Positions 34,829 through 43,902 of a stretch of 64,000 nucleotides of DNA are shown piece by piece. This DNA comes from Deltaproteobacteria bacterium (GTDB lineage Bacteria > Myxococcota_A > UBA9160 > UBA4427): positions 496,001-560,000 of the forward strand of contig JADJOR010000005.1 of the NCBI GenBank assembly GCA_016713665.1, read 5' to 3'. A model generated the notes under the pieces. The model did no database searches. It was given only the letters and a program-made list of their open reading frames with translations, and was not told the DNA's origin. The stretch's first letter is position 1. Each line of letters opens with the position of its first letter. Position numbers and translations under genes: made by a program.

Positions 34829-36850
34829 ATGCAGAACGAGATCATCATCAATGCGGAACGAGGGGAGACCCGGGTTGCGCTGCTCGAGAGCGGCCAATTC
34901 GCGGAGCTCCACATCGAACGCGAACGGGACAAGAGCGTCGTCGGCAACGTCGTGAAGGGACGCGTCAGCCGCGTGCTTCCCGGCATGCAGGCGGCCTTCG
35001 TCGACATCGGCCTCGAGAAGGCCGCGTTCCTCTACGTCGGCGACTATTTCGAGAGCACCTTCGAGTCCGGCGACGACGGCGAGGGCGGGGGACGCGGGCG
35101 GCGAGGCGGGGGACGCGGCGGTCGCGGCGGCCGCTCGGCGCCGCCGCGCATCGATACGGTGCTCCACGAAGGCCAGGAGATCATCGTCCAGATCGCGAAG
35201 GAACCGATCGGGACGAAGGGCGCGCGCATCACGTCGAACATCTCGATCCCGGGCCGGCACCTCGTGCTGACGCCGTGGTCGCGGCGGGTCGGCGTGTCGC
35301 GCCGGATCGGGTCCGACAAGGAAAGGCGGCGGCTGCGCGAGATCGTCGAGCGGCTGCGCCCGCCGCAGCTCGGCTTCATCATCCGGACGGCCGGCGACGG
35401 CGTCCGCGAAGCCGATCTCCAGGCCGACATCCGCTACCTCGCGACCGTCTGGGCCGCGATCCAGAAGCGCAACGCCGACAAATCCGCGCCGGCGATCCTC
35501 TACTCCGAGCACGATCTGCCGCTGCGCATCGTGCGCGACCTCGCCGGCCCCGACACGAAGCGCATCATCGCCGACGACAAGACCGTCTACGAGCACATCC
35601 AGCACTTCGTGGATCGCTTCGTCGCGGAGCCGAAGCCCCAGATCGAGCTGTACGAAGAGCCGATGCCGATCTTCGACCGCTTCGGCCTCGAGCATCAGAT
35701 CCACGCCAATCTCGAGCGCAAGGTCTGGCTGAAGAGCGGCGGCTCCCTCGTGATCGACAAGACCGAGGCGCTGACCTCGATCGACGTGAACACCGGGCGC
35801 TTCGTCGGCAAGCGCGACCTCGAGGAGACGGTCTTCAAGACCAATCTCGAAGCGGTGCAGGAGGTCGTGCGGCAGCTGCGCTTCCGCAACCTCGGCGGGC
35901 TCATCATCATCGACCTGATCGACATGGAGTCGGCGTCGAACCGCGACAAGGTCTACCGCGCGCTGCAGGAGGCGCTGCGCGCCGACAAGGCCCGGACCAA
36001 CATCCTCAAGATCTCGGAGCTCGGCCTCGTCGAGATGACCCGCAAGCGCACGCGCGAGAACCTCGTGCAGACGCTGTGCGAGCCGTGCAGCCACTGCGAG
36101 GGGCGCAGCTACGTGCTGTCGCGCGAGAGCGTCGCCTTCCGCGTGCTGCGCGAGGTCCGAAAGCATCTCCCGCGGCTGCAAGGGCGATCGATCGCGATCG
36201 CGGTGAATCCGCACGTCGCCGAGGAGCTGCTGATCCGCTCGAAGCAGGGGATCGCCGACCTCTCGCGAGCGATCGGCAAGGACATCGAGATCCGGGCCCG
36301 GCCCGGCATGCATCAGGAGCAGTTCGAGCTGCTCGTGCTCGAGGCCGGGCCGCCGGTCGAGCTCGAGCTTTCGTGGCTGCGAAGCCGGCATCCGGATGCC
36401 GCCGGCGACCGCCCGGAGCGCGGCAAGCGCGGCCGGCGCCGGCGCGGCGGGCGGGGACGCCACGGGAGCGAGGACGCGGAGGGATCGGCCGAGGAGTCGG
36501 ACGACCTCGACGAGCTGGGAGACGAGATCGAGGAGGCCCTCGACGCGGGCGGAGACCCGGATGAGCGGGCAGCGGCGGCCCTCGAGCTGGACGGCAGCGA
36601 GCCGTTCCCGCCGGCTCGGGACGAGGACGACGAACGGTTGGCGGGCCCGGCCCCGTCACTGGGAGGGGCCGCGGTCGCCGTGTCCGCGGCGTTCGATGGA
36701 TCCGCGGTGGACGCCCTGGAGGCGCCCCGGACGCCCGAGGTCGGCGGAGCCGACGAGGATCGGACCTGGGCCACGGGCGAAGATGAGGCGAGAACGACCG
36801 GGGAGGCGGCGCGCACGGCGTCGACCGAGCCCGGGACCGAAGGGGCCTAG
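34829..36850 (+). CDS. rng: Ribonuclease E/G family endoribonuclease
   Basis: The 673-residue enzyme cuts single-stranded RNA in rRNA maturation and mRNA decay. It begins MQNEIIINAERGETRVALL, has an S1 RNA-binding domain interrupted by an acidic/RGG-rich insertion (about 80-103) and the DNase I-like catalytic core. The metal-binding aspartates are in SIDVNTGRFVG and IIIDLIDME, and the Zn-link motif is CEPCSHC. A charged, low-complexity tail of about 140 residues follows. That tail is short for RNase E and longer than in typical RNase G, so whether it scaffolds a degradosome is unclear. The start is fixed by the conserved N-terminus. Confidence 0.9.
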   Translation: MQNEIIINAERGETRVALLESGQFAELHIERERDKSVVGNVVKGRVSRVLPGMQAAFVDIGLEKAAFLYVGDYFESTFESGDDGEGGGRGRRGGGRGGRGGRSAPPRIDTVLHEGQEIIVQIAKEPIGTKGARITSNISIPGRHLVLTPWSRRVGVSRRIGSDKERRRLREIVERLRPPQLGFIIRTAGDGVREADLQADIRYLATVWAAIQKRNADKSAPAILYSEHDLPLRIVRDLAGPDTKRIIADDKTVYEHIQHFVDRFVAEPKPQIELYEEPMPIFDRFGLEHQIHANLERKVWLKSGGSLVIDKTEALTSIDVNTGRFVGKRDLEETVFKTNLEAVQEVVRQLRFRNLGGLIIIDLIDMESASNRDKVYRALQEALRADKARTNILKISELGLVEMTRKRTRENLVQTLCEPCSHCEGRSYVLSRESVAFRVLREVRKHLPRLQGRSIAIAVNPHVAEELLIRSKQGIADLSRAIGKDIEIRARPGMHQEQFELLVLEAGPPVELELSWLRSRHPDAAGDRPERGKRGRRRRGGRGRHGSEDAEGSAEESDDLDELGDEIEEALDAGGDPDERAAAALELDGSEPFPPARDEDDERLAGPAPSLGGAAVAVSAAFDGSAVDALEAPRTPEVGGADEDRTWATGEDEARTTGEAARTASTEPGTEGA

Positions 36851-36863
36851 TCGGTCCATCCGG

Positions 36864-36891
36864 TTGACGGGAAAGTGGAATCGCGGATAAT
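36864..36891 (+). promoter_or_regulatory. Sigma-70-type promoter for rplU-rpmA
   Basis: TTGACG and GATAAT separated by 16 bases resemble -35 and -10 elements, ending 29 bases before the rplU ATG. Both hexamers match the consensus at five of six positions. Confidence 0.55.
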
Positions 36892-36920
36892 CCCGCGCTC
36901 CGAATGAATCGAGGTCGAAT

Positions 36921-37232
36921 ATGTACGCTGTCGTTCGCAGCGGTGGGAAGCAGTATCGCGTGAGCCCCGGTGGCTCCGTGCGGGTGGAGCGTCTGGTGGG
37001 CGAGGTCGGCTCGTCGGTGGCGCTCTCGGATGTGCTCATGATCGGAGATGGCGAGTCCGTGAAGATCGGCACGCCGACTCTCGCAGGCGCTCGGGTGACC
37101 GGGACGATCGTGGCGCAGGATCGGGCGGCGAAGGTGATGACCTTCAAGCAGAAGCGCCGCAAGGGCTATCGCCGCAAGTACGGCCATCGCCAGAACTACA
37201 CCGAAATCCGGGTCGATCAGATCCAGGGCTGA
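36921..37232 (+). CDS. rplU: 50S ribosomal protein bL21
   Basis: The 103-residue protein begins MYAVVRSGGKQYRV and contains VMTFKQKRRKGYRRKYGHRQNYTEIRV spread over residues 72-98, the conserved bL21 core. It is followed by rpmA, as in most bacteria, and preceded by a good sigma-70 promoter. Confidence 0.97.
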   Translation: MYAVVRSGGKQYRVSPGGSVRVERLVGEVGSSVALSDVLMIGDGESVKIGTPTLAGARVTGTIVAQDRAAKVMTFKQKRRKGYRRKYGHRQNYTEIRVDQIQG

Positions 37233-37313
37233 TCGAGGCAGGGCCTTCGGACAGCCTCGGGACAGGTCCCGGACAGCATTCAGCGGCCCTGCGAGGGCCA
37301 GGACGAATCAGCA

Positions 37314-37583
37314 ATGGCACATAAAAAAGGTCAGGGCAGCTCCCGCAACGGCCGCGACAGCGACGGCCAACGGCGGGGCGTCAAGGTTTTCGGCGGTCAG
37401 GAAGTGCCCGCCGGCTCGATCATCGTGAGACAGGTCGGCTCGAAGATCCATGCGGGCCGCAACGTCGGCCGCGGCAAGGACTTCACGCTCTTCGCGCTGA
37501 AGGACGGCAAGGTCCGCTTCGGCACGTCTCGCGGTCGTACCGTCGCCCACATCGATGGGAATCTCGACGGAAACGTCGGCTGA
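37314..37583 (+). CDS. rpmA: 50S ribosomal protein bL27
   Basis: The 89-residue protein begins MAHKKGQGSSRNGRDS, the flexible N-terminus that reaches the peptidyl transferase centre, and has the conserved VPAGSIIVRQVG and HAGRNVGRGKDFTLFAL. There is no Firmicutes-type N-terminal cleavage sequence. It lies between rplU and obgE, separated from obgE by a strong hairpin. Confidence 0.97.
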   Translation: MAHKKGQGSSRNGRDSDGQRRGVKVFGGQEVPAGSIIVRQVGSKIHAGRNVGRGKDFTLFALKDGKVRFGTSRGRTVAHIDGNLDGNVG

Positions 37584-37591
37584 ACCGGCCA

Positions 37592-37630
37592 CGAGCCGAC
37601 CGATGCGACCTGCTCGCGTCGGTCGGCTCG
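37592..37630 (+). terminator. Strong hairpin between rpmA and obgE
   Basis: A 17-bp stem (37592-37608 with 37614-37630, only one G-T wobble) and 5-base loop lie 8 bases after the rpmA stop. No T-run follows, so it may act as an RNA-processing site, attenuator or partial terminator. Confidence 0.55.
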
Positions 37631-37727
37631 TCGATCAACACTTCGATCAGCAAGTCGGTCGACGCCCTCTCCGCTTCTCCCAGCGAAATCCGCGGCGCAA
37701 CCCGCGGCCACGCCTGCGGAGACGGTC

Positions 37728-39068
37728 ATGAAACATTCACATCTCTTCGTCGACGAAGCCGAGCTCGAGGTCCAATCCGGATCGGGCGGGAACGGCAACG
37801 TCTCCTTTCGCCGCGAGAAATACATCCCGAACGGCGGACCCAACGGCGGCGACGGCGGCTGGGGCGGGGACGTCGTGCTCGTCGCGGACACCAACGTCGC
37901 GACGCTGCTCGATCTGAAGTCGGCGCGGCGCATCAAGGCCGCCGACGGCGAGCACGGTGGGGGCACCGACAAGAAGGGCGCCTCGGGCGCCCCGGTCGAG
38001 ATCCGCGTCCCCGTCGGCACCCTCGTCTACGAGCTCGAGAACCTCGAGGTCCCGCGCGTGGCCTCGCGCGCCCGGCTCGGCAGCTATTCGGGTGACCAGA
38101 CCGACGAAGAGCTCGAGGCGACCCTCGCGCTCGGGGCCGATGCGGACGCGGATCCGGACGCGGCGATCGACGCGCTCGAGGGATTCGACGACGAATCGGA
38201 CGATTCAGAGGAAGACGGCTACACGATCGAGCCCGCGCTCTCCCCGCCGTCCAGGTCGGCCTCGGCGCGGATTGCCCTCGAATCTTCCGGCGCCGGAGAC
38301 GACGGCGAGGAGCGCGCTCCCATTGCCGACCTGACGAAATCCGGCCAGCGGATCGTGATCGCTCGCGGCGGTCGCGGCGGCCTCGGCAACGCGCGCTTCA
38401 AGACCCCGACCCGGCAGGCACCGGACTTCGCGACCCCCGGCAAGCCGGGACAGCTCAAGCGGATCAAGCTCTCGTTGAAGTTGATGGCGGACGTCGGCCT
38501 GATCGGTTTTCCGAACGCCGGCAAGTCGACGCTCCTGCGCCGCATCTCCGCCGCCCGACCCCGCGTCGCGAACTATCCGTTCACGACGCTCGTGCCGTCT
38601 CTCGGCGTCGTCGAGCGGGACGAGCGACGCATCGTCGTGGCCGACATCCCGGGCCTCATCGAGGGCGCGAGCGAGGGCGCCGGGCTCGGCCATCAATTCC
38701 TGCGCCACGTCGAGCGGACCCGCGTCCTCATCCATCTGCTCGACGTCGAGGGAATGTTGATGGAGGAGCGCGACCTCGTCGCCGACTATCACGCGATCCG
38801 CCGCGAGCTCGGGCGCTATCGCCCGGAGCTGCTCGAGCGCCGCGAGCTCGTGGTGCTGTCGAAATGCGATCTGATGAGCGAGGACCCCCGCCTCGACGAG
38901 CTCGAGGCCCGCCTGCGCGCGGAAGGGCTCGCGCCCCGGCGGATCTCGTCGGCGACGAACAAGGGCATCGACGCGCTGCTCGTCGCGACCTTCGACGCGG
39001 TCGACCAGGCTCGCCGCGAGGACGCCGAGAAGGAGGCGGCCCGGGAAGTGGAGTCGAGGGGAGCGTGA
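37728..39068 (+). CDS. obgE: Obg/CgtA GTPase with an acidic insertion in its N-terminal domain
   Basis: The 446-residue protein is the conserved GTPase of 50S assembly and stress control. The glycine-rich Obg fold is recognisable (SGSGGNGNVSFRREKY, GGDGGWGGDVVLVAD) as are the G motifs GFPNAGKST, DIPGLIEGAS and the nucleotide-specificity loop SKCD. Between VPVGTLVY (residue 101) and DLTKSGQRIVIARGGRGG (201) lies an insertion of about 90 residues, rich in Asp, Glu and Ser, replacing the usual short loop. The OCT C-terminal domain is absent. It is followed by proB with overlapping stop/start. Confidence 0.93.
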   Translation: MKHSHLFVDEAELEVQSGSGGNGNVSFRREKYIPNGGPNGGDGGWGGDVVLVADTNVATLLDLKSARRIKAADGEHGGGTDKKGASGAPVEIRVPVGTLVYELENLEVPRVASRARLGSYSGDQTDEELEATLALGADADADPDAAIDALEGFDDESDDSEEDGYTIEPALSPPSRSASARIALESSGAGDDGEERAPIADLTKSGQRIVIARGGRGGLGNARFKTPTRQAPDFATPGKPGQLKRIKLSLKLMADVGLIGFPNAGKSTLLRRISAARPRVANYPFTTLVPSLGVVERDERRIVVADIPGLIEGASEGAGLGHQFLRHVERTRVLIHLLDVEGMLMEERDLVADYHAIRRELGRYRPELLERRELVVLSKCDLMSEDPRLDELEARLRAEGLAPRRISSATNKGIDALLVATFDAVDQARREDAEKEAAREVESRGA

Positions 39069-40216
39069 TGGCGCAGCCGGATCCCTGGAAGCAGGTGCCC
39101 CGCGCAAAGCGGATCGTCGTCAAGATCGGCTCGAGCACCCTCACGCGCGAAGGCCGCCTGCGCCCTGCCAAGTTCACGTCGATCGCCCGCGACGTCGCCC
39201 GCGTCCGCGCGCTCGGCCATCAGGTCGTCGTCGTCTCTTCGGGTGCCATCGCGATCGGCTCGCGTCGCCTCGGCTGGGACCACAACGGCCGCACGATCCG
39301 CGAGAAGCAGGCCGCCGCCGCCGTCGGCCAGATCGGCCTCGTCGAGCTCTACCAGCGCCGCTTCGCGCGCCACACGATCCACGTCGGCCAGGTCCTCCTG
39401 ACCCGGGCCGGCCTCGAGCACCGCGAGCGATTCCTGAACGCACGCCACACGATGCTCGAGCTCCTGCGCCTCGGCGTCGTCCCGATCGTGAACGAAAACG
39501 ACACCGTCGCGACCGAGGAGATCCGCTTCGGCGACAACGACAACCTCGCGGCGACGATCGTGAACGTCGTCGGCGGTGACCTGCTCGTCATCCTGACCGA
39601 TGTCGAGGGCCTCTACGAGCGCGCCCCCGAGCCCGACCAGCCGCCGCCCCCGCTGATCCGCACCGTCCCGAAGATCACCTCCGCCATCGAGCGCCTCGCC
39701 TCCGGCGCCGGCTCCCGCTACGGCAGCGGCGGCATGATCACCAAGCTGCAGGCCGCGCGGAACGCCGCCCACTCGGGCGCAGCCACGATCCTGTGTCACG
39801 GCGAGATCCCCGGCATCCTCGAGAAGCTGATGAAGGGCGAGCGACACGGCACGCTCTTCGAGCCCGGCGAAAAGCTCCGCGGCCACAAGCACTGGCTCGC
39901 CTTCACGGCCAAGAGCCGCGGTCGGATCGTCCTCGACGCCGGGGCCGTGCGCGCCCTCGCCGAGCGGGGACGAAGCCTCCTGCCCGCGGGCATCCTGCGC
40001 GTCGAGGGCGAGTTCCGGATCGGCGAGTCGGTGACCTGCGTGAACGAGAGTGGACAGGAGGTCGCCCGTGGACTCGCAGGCTATTCGTCGCTCGACGTCG
40101 AGCGCCTCGCGGGCCAGCGCACGAACGAGATCGAGCGGGTGCTAGGATACTCGAACGGTGACGAGGTGATCCATCGTGACGACCTCGTCCTGCTCCGCGA
40201 GACCGACGTCGACTAA
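39068..40216 (+). CDS. proB: Glutamate 5-kinase ProB
   Basis: The 382-residue enzyme phosphorylates glutamate in the first step of proline synthesis. It has the amino-acid kinase domain (VVKIGSSTLTREGRL, VVSSGAIAIG, PIVNENDTVATEEIRFGDND, YGSGGMITKLQAA) and a C-terminal PUA domain. ATG at 39068 overlaps the last base of the obgE stop. proA follows 44 bases downstream. Confidence 0.95.
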   Translation: MAQPDPWKQVPRAKRIVVKIGSSTLTREGRLRPAKFTSIARDVARVRALGHQVVVVSSGAIAIGSRRLGWDHNGRTIREKQAAAAVGQIGLVELYQRRFARHTIHVGQVLLTRAGLEHRERFLNARHTMLELLRLGVVPIVNENDTVATEEIRFGDNDNLAATIVNVVGGDLLVILTDVEGLYERAPEPDQPPPPLIRTVPKITSAIERLASGAGSRYGSGGMITKLQAARNAAHSGAATILCHGEIPGILEKLMKGERHGTLFEPGEKLRGHKHWLAFTAKSRGRIVLDAGAVRALAERGRSLLPAGILRVEGEFRIGESVTCVNESGQEVARGLAGYSSLDVERLAGQRTNEIERVLGYSNGDEVIHRDDLVLLRETDVD

Positions 40217-40259
40217 CGCGACCGACCCGAACCGAGACCGCCGAACCGAGACTGCCGAG

Positions 40260-41639
40260 ATGACTTCCCCGAAACACTCTGCCAGCGAGAAGGCCAGCGA
40301 GAAGGCCAGGAAGAAGGCCGGCGAGCAGCCCAGCACGCCGAGCCCCGACCGCCCGCGAACGTCGGTGGCCCCGACTGCGTCGCCCGCCCTCGCGGACGAG
40401 ATGCGCGCCCTCGCCCGCGCAGCCCGGGCGGCCAGCGAGCGGACCGGCGAGCTGTCGACGCGGGAGAAGGATGCCTGGCTGCTGCGCTGCGTCGAGCGGC
40501 TCGAGGCGGCGCGCGAATCGATCCTCGAGGCGAACGCGAAGGACGTGGCGAGCGCCGCGGAGAAGGGCGTCGAGGCGCCCCTGCGCGGCCGGCTCGCACT
40601 CTCGCCGGGCAAATGGAACGACATGCTCCAGGGTCTGCGCGACGTGGCGGCGCTCCCGGATCCCGTCGGCCGGATCACGGACCACAGCGTGCGCCCCAAC
40701 GGCCTGCGCGTCGGCCGGATGGCGATCCCGCTCGGCGTGATCGCGATGATCTACGAGTCGCGGCCCAACGTGACGGTCGACGCGGCGGCGCTGTGTCTCA
40801 AGGCCGGGAACGCGGTCATCCTGCGCGGCGGATCGGAGGCGATCCACTCGAATCTCGCCCTCGGCGCGGAGCTGCGGGCGGCGGCCCGGGAGACGGGCAT
40901 CCCCGAGGCGGCGATCACGATCGTGCCGACGGTCGACCGCGCGGCGATCGACGTCCTGCTCGGACTCTCCGACTGCATCGACCTCGTGATTCCGCGGGGC
41001 GGGCCGGGGCTGATCCGCAAGGTGCGCGCGGAGTCGACGATTCCGGTGATCGCTCACGACGCGGGGGTGTGTCACGTCTTCATCGACGAGAGCGCCGACG
41101 TCGAGATGGCGGTCGCGATCGTCCACGAATCGAAGATCCGGCAGATGGCGGTCTGCAACGGGCTCGAGACGCTCCTCTGTCATCGGGGCGCCGCGAAGCG
41201 CGTGCTGCCGAGGGTGCTCTCGGATCTCGCCGCGGCCGGCGTCGAGATCCGCGGCTGCGAAGCGACGCGGGCGCTGTTCCCGGGCGCGACGGCCGCCTCG
41301 GAGGCGGATTATGCGGCGGAGTTCCTCGCGCCGATCCTCGCGGTGCGCGTCGTCGACTCGCTGGATCAGGCGATCGAGCACGTCCGCCGCTTCGGCTCGA
41401 GCCATACGGAGGTCATCCTGACCAACGACTACGCGAGCAGCCAGGCCTGGCTTCGGCGGGTCGCCTCTTCGACGGTCGGCGTCAACTGCTCGACCGGCTT
41501 CTCGGACGGCTTCCAGCTCGGCCTCGGCGCCGAGATCGGCATCTCGACGACGAAGCTCCACGCCTACGGACCGATGGGGCTCGAGGGGCTCACGACGCGC
41601 AAGTTCGTGCTGATGGGCGACGGTCAGCTGCGCGGATGA
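40260..41639 (+). CDS. proA: Gamma-glutamyl phosphate reductase ProA
   Basis: The 459-residue NADPH enzyme makes glutamate-5-semialdehyde from glutamyl phosphate. The catalytic Cys sits in QMAVCNGLETLL, and IYESRPNVTVDAAALCLKAGNA and GFSDGFQLGLGAEIGIST are conserved. The first 50 residues are a Lys/Ala/Pro-rich extension. ATG at 40260 was chosen over an in-frame codon inside proB. Its stop overlaps the nadD start. Confidence 0.95.
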   Translation: MTSPKHSASEKASEKARKKAGEQPSTPSPDRPRTSVAPTASPALADEMRALARAARAASERTGELSTREKDAWLLRCVERLEAARESILEANAKDVASAAEKGVEAPLRGRLALSPGKWNDMLQGLRDVAALPDPVGRITDHSVRPNGLRVGRMAIPLGVIAMIYESRPNVTVDAAALCLKAGNAVILRGGSEAIHSNLALGAELRAAARETGIPEAAITIVPTVDRAAIDVLLGLSDCIDLVIPRGGPGLIRKVRAESTIPVIAHDAGVCHVFIDESADVEMAVAIVHESKIRQMAVCNGLETLLCHRGAAKRVLPRVLSDLAAAGVEIRGCEATRALFPGATAASEADYAAEFLAPILAVRVVDSLDQAIEHVRRFGSSHTEVILTNDYASSQAWLRRVASSTVGVNCSTGFSDGFQLGLGAEIGISTTKLHAYGPMGLEGLTTRKFVLMGDGQLRG

Positions 41640-42355
41640 AACCCGATGCCGGTGCAGCACGAATCGGGCTCTTCGGGGGCACCTTCAATCCGATCCATCT
41701 CGGGCATCTCCGCGCTGCCGAGGAGGTCCGCGAGGCCCTCGGCCTGGCCGGGATCGCCTTCGTGCCGAGCAACGTCCCGCCCCACAAACGCGAGCGGGAC
41801 GGCGACCCGATCGCGCCCGCGGCGCAGCGCGTCGCCTGGGTCGAGAGCGCGATCGCAGGCCACGATGCCTTCCGCCTGGACCGGGTCGAAGTCGACCGCG
41901 ACGGGCCCTCGTATCTCGTCGACACGCTCGAGGCGGTGCGCGCCCGGGATCCCGGCGGTCCACCGCCCGTCTTCATCGTCGGCGAGGACGCCTTCGCCGA
42001 GATGGGCGAATGGCGGTCGCCTCTGCGACTCTTCGCGCTCGCCGACTTCGCCGTGATGACCCGTCCGCCGGGTCGCCTCGACGATCTCGCCGAGCGGATC
42101 CCCGACGTCGTCCGCGGTGATTTCGACTTCGAGGACAGGGGCAGGGCCGCGCGCCATCGCAGCGCGGGGACGCGAATCGACCTCGTCGCGATCACGGCCC
42201 TCGACATCTCGTCGAGCCAGATCCGGCGCGCGTGCCGCGAGGACCGCTCGATCCGGTGGCTGGTGCCGGAGTCGATCCGGGAGTCGATCGAGCGGAGTCG
42301 ATGTTATGCGGCGGCCGAGCCCTGCCGGGCGGCCGCGGAAGGAATGACGAGATGA
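41636..42355 (+). CDS. nadD: Nicotinate-nucleotide adenylyltransferase NadD
   Basis: The 239-residue enzyme forms NaAD from nicotinate mononucleotide and ATP. The nucleotidyltransferase signature GGTFNPIHLGHL is at the N-terminus and ISSSQIR is near the C-terminus. The ATG overlaps the proA stop (ATGA) and the stop overlaps the rsfS start. The proBA-nadD-rsfS order is common. Confidence 0.93.
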   Translation: MKPDAGAARIGLFGGTFNPIHLGHLRAAEEVREALGLAGIAFVPSNVPPHKRERDGDPIAPAAQRVAWVESAIAGHDAFRLDRVEVDRDGPSYLVDTLEAVRARDPGGPPPVFIVGEDAFAEMGEWRSPLRLFALADFAVMTRPPGRLDDLAERIPDVVRGDFDFEDRGRAARHRSAGTRIDLVAITALDISSSQIRRACREDRSIRWLVPESIRESIERSRCYAAAEPCRAAAEGMTR

Positions 42356-42777
42356 CGGAATCCGAATCGAAGCAGAAGGCACGCTGGCTCGTTACGGCCG
42401 CGCTCGAGCGCAAGGCCGAGCGACCGATCGTGCTCGACATGACGAACCTGACCTTCTACGCCGACACGTTCATCCTGTTGACGGGACGCTCGGATCGGCA
42501 GGTCCGCGCGATCGCGGAAGGGGTGCTCGAGGCGCTGCGCGCCCACGGCGAGACGCCGATCGGAACCGAGGGCATGGACGACGGCTACTGGGTCCTGATC
42601 GACTGCAACGACACGATCGTGCACGTCTTCGACCCCGAGGCGCGCGACAAATTCGATCTCGAACGTCTCTGGCAGGACGCGCCGCGCATCGATCTCGGCA
42701 TCGCCGGCGTGGACCCGAATCCGGCGCCGGAGTCGCCGCGCTCGGGCGAAGGCGACGCGGCGGATCCCGCGGCCTGA
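42352..42777 (+). CDS. rsfS: Ribosomal silencing factor RsfS
   Basis: The 141-residue Iojap/RsfS protein binds uL14 and blocks subunit joining when nutrients are scarce. Conserved features are LDMTNLTFYADTFIL, TGRSDRQVRAIAEGV and EGMDDGYWVLIDCNDTIVHVF. The last 30 residues are a Pro/Ala-rich tail. ATG at 42352 overlaps the nadD stop. Confidence 0.93.
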   Translation: MTESESKQKARWLVTAALERKAERPIVLDMTNLTFYADTFILLTGRSDRQVRAIAEGVLEALRAHGETPIGTEGMDDGYWVLIDCNDTIVHVFDPEARDKFDLERLWQDAPRIDLGIAGVDPNPAPESPRSGEGDAADPAA

Positions 42778-42861
42778 GGACGGCCCGGAGCGGCGCGCAC
42801 CCGCGATGAATCCACCCGGTCCCGCAGCATCGCCGCCCCCGATCGGTGATGCGACTGGGCA

Positions 42862-43773
42862 ATGGCGATGGCGATGGGACGCATCGGGCGATTCTTCGCG
42901 GGCGCGGCGCGCCTGCTCACGACGGCGCGGGCGACGGGCGCCTGCGACCTCTGCGGGCGCTGGATCGGAGAGGCGGACGGCCCGCTCTGCGCACGTTGCG
43001 CGGCGCGAATGCCCTGGTGGCGTCGGGCGGATGGCTGTCCGCGTTGCGGCATGCCCGCCGATCCGGGCCTGCCCGGCAGCCAAGCCGCCTGGGGCGCGGG
43101 CCGCAGCTCCGCCGCGCCCTGTCCCCGCTGTCTCGTCGAGGGCAGTCCCCTCCATCTCTGCCTCGCCGTCACACGTTATGCCGAGCCTCTCCCCTGGCTT
43201 CTGCCGGCCTTCAAGAATCCGAAGGGCCCGCTCGGACCGCGAGCGACCGTCTGGCGCGTCGTCGATGCCCTCGTCGACGCCCTGGTCGATCGCCTGCGCA
43301 GCGAGCACGAGGTCCTGCCGGACCGGGTCGCGTCGATTCCGCTTCATCCGACCCGTCTGCGCCGGCGGGGCTTCAACCACGCCGACCTGATCGCCCGACG
43401 GATCGCGGCCCGGCTCGGCCGCCCATTCGATCCGGCGCTCCTCGCCCGCATCCGGGACACCGGCTCCCAGGCCGGCCTCGCCGCGCCGGAGCGCCGCGCG
43501 AACCTCCGCGGCGCCTTCCGCGCGCGAACACTGCAGCCGGCGTCAGGGCCGCGCCGGATCTTCCTCGTCGACGACGTCCTCACGACCGGCAGCACCCTCG
43601 ACGCCGCGGCGAACGCCCTGCTCGAAGCCGGCGCGGACGAAGTCTGGGCGCTCGTGCTTTCGGCGACCGTCGCAGGCCCCGCCCGGCGTTCCCATCGGAC
43701 GCCCGTCGGCGGCGAAGTCGTCCGCGAGCCCACCCCCGAGGCGAGCGGACCTGATTCGCGGCGCGTATGCTGA
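42862..43773 (+). CDS. comF: ComF family phosphoribosyltransferase-like protein
   Basis: The 303-residue product has an N-terminal zinc-ribbon (CDLCGRW, CARCAARM, CPRCGM, CPRCLV) and a C-terminal PRTase fold with the loop IFLVDDVLTTGSTLDAA. ComF proteins work with DNA uptake and recombination machinery; the substrate is unsettled. Several in-frame ATGs sit at the start, and 42862 is the first. Confidence 0.85.
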   Translation: MAMAMGRIGRFFAGAARLLTTARATGACDLCGRWIGEADGPLCARCAARMPWWRRADGCPRCGMPADPGLPGSQAAWGAGRSSAAPCPRCLVEGSPLHLCLAVTRYAEPLPWLLPAFKNPKGPLGPRATVWRVVDALVDALVDRLRSEHEVLPDRVASIPLHPTRLRRRGFNHADLIARRIAARLGRPFDPALLARIRDTGSQAGLAAPERRANLRGAFRARTLQPASGPRRIFLVDDVLTTGSTLDAAANALLEAGADEVWALVLSATVAGPARRSHRTPVGGEVVREPTPEASGPDSRRVC

Positions 43774-43902
43774 CTGCCCCGTCCCCCGACGCTGCGACGA
43801 GAAGCGGACGATGTCCGGCCCTTATCCAGTCCGTCGTCCACCGGATTCCGTCCGCTCGCGGGAGGCGCCACGGCCTGATCCGCCGAGTCCAGGAGGTTCT
43901 CG

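Noticed and set aside
32756..36463. A 1235-codon open frame on the minus strand
   Set aside because: It runs antisense to selA and rng and consists of low-complexity Arg/Ala/Asp-rich sequence. High GC content creates long antisense frames, and the plus- and minus-strand core genes here are certain.
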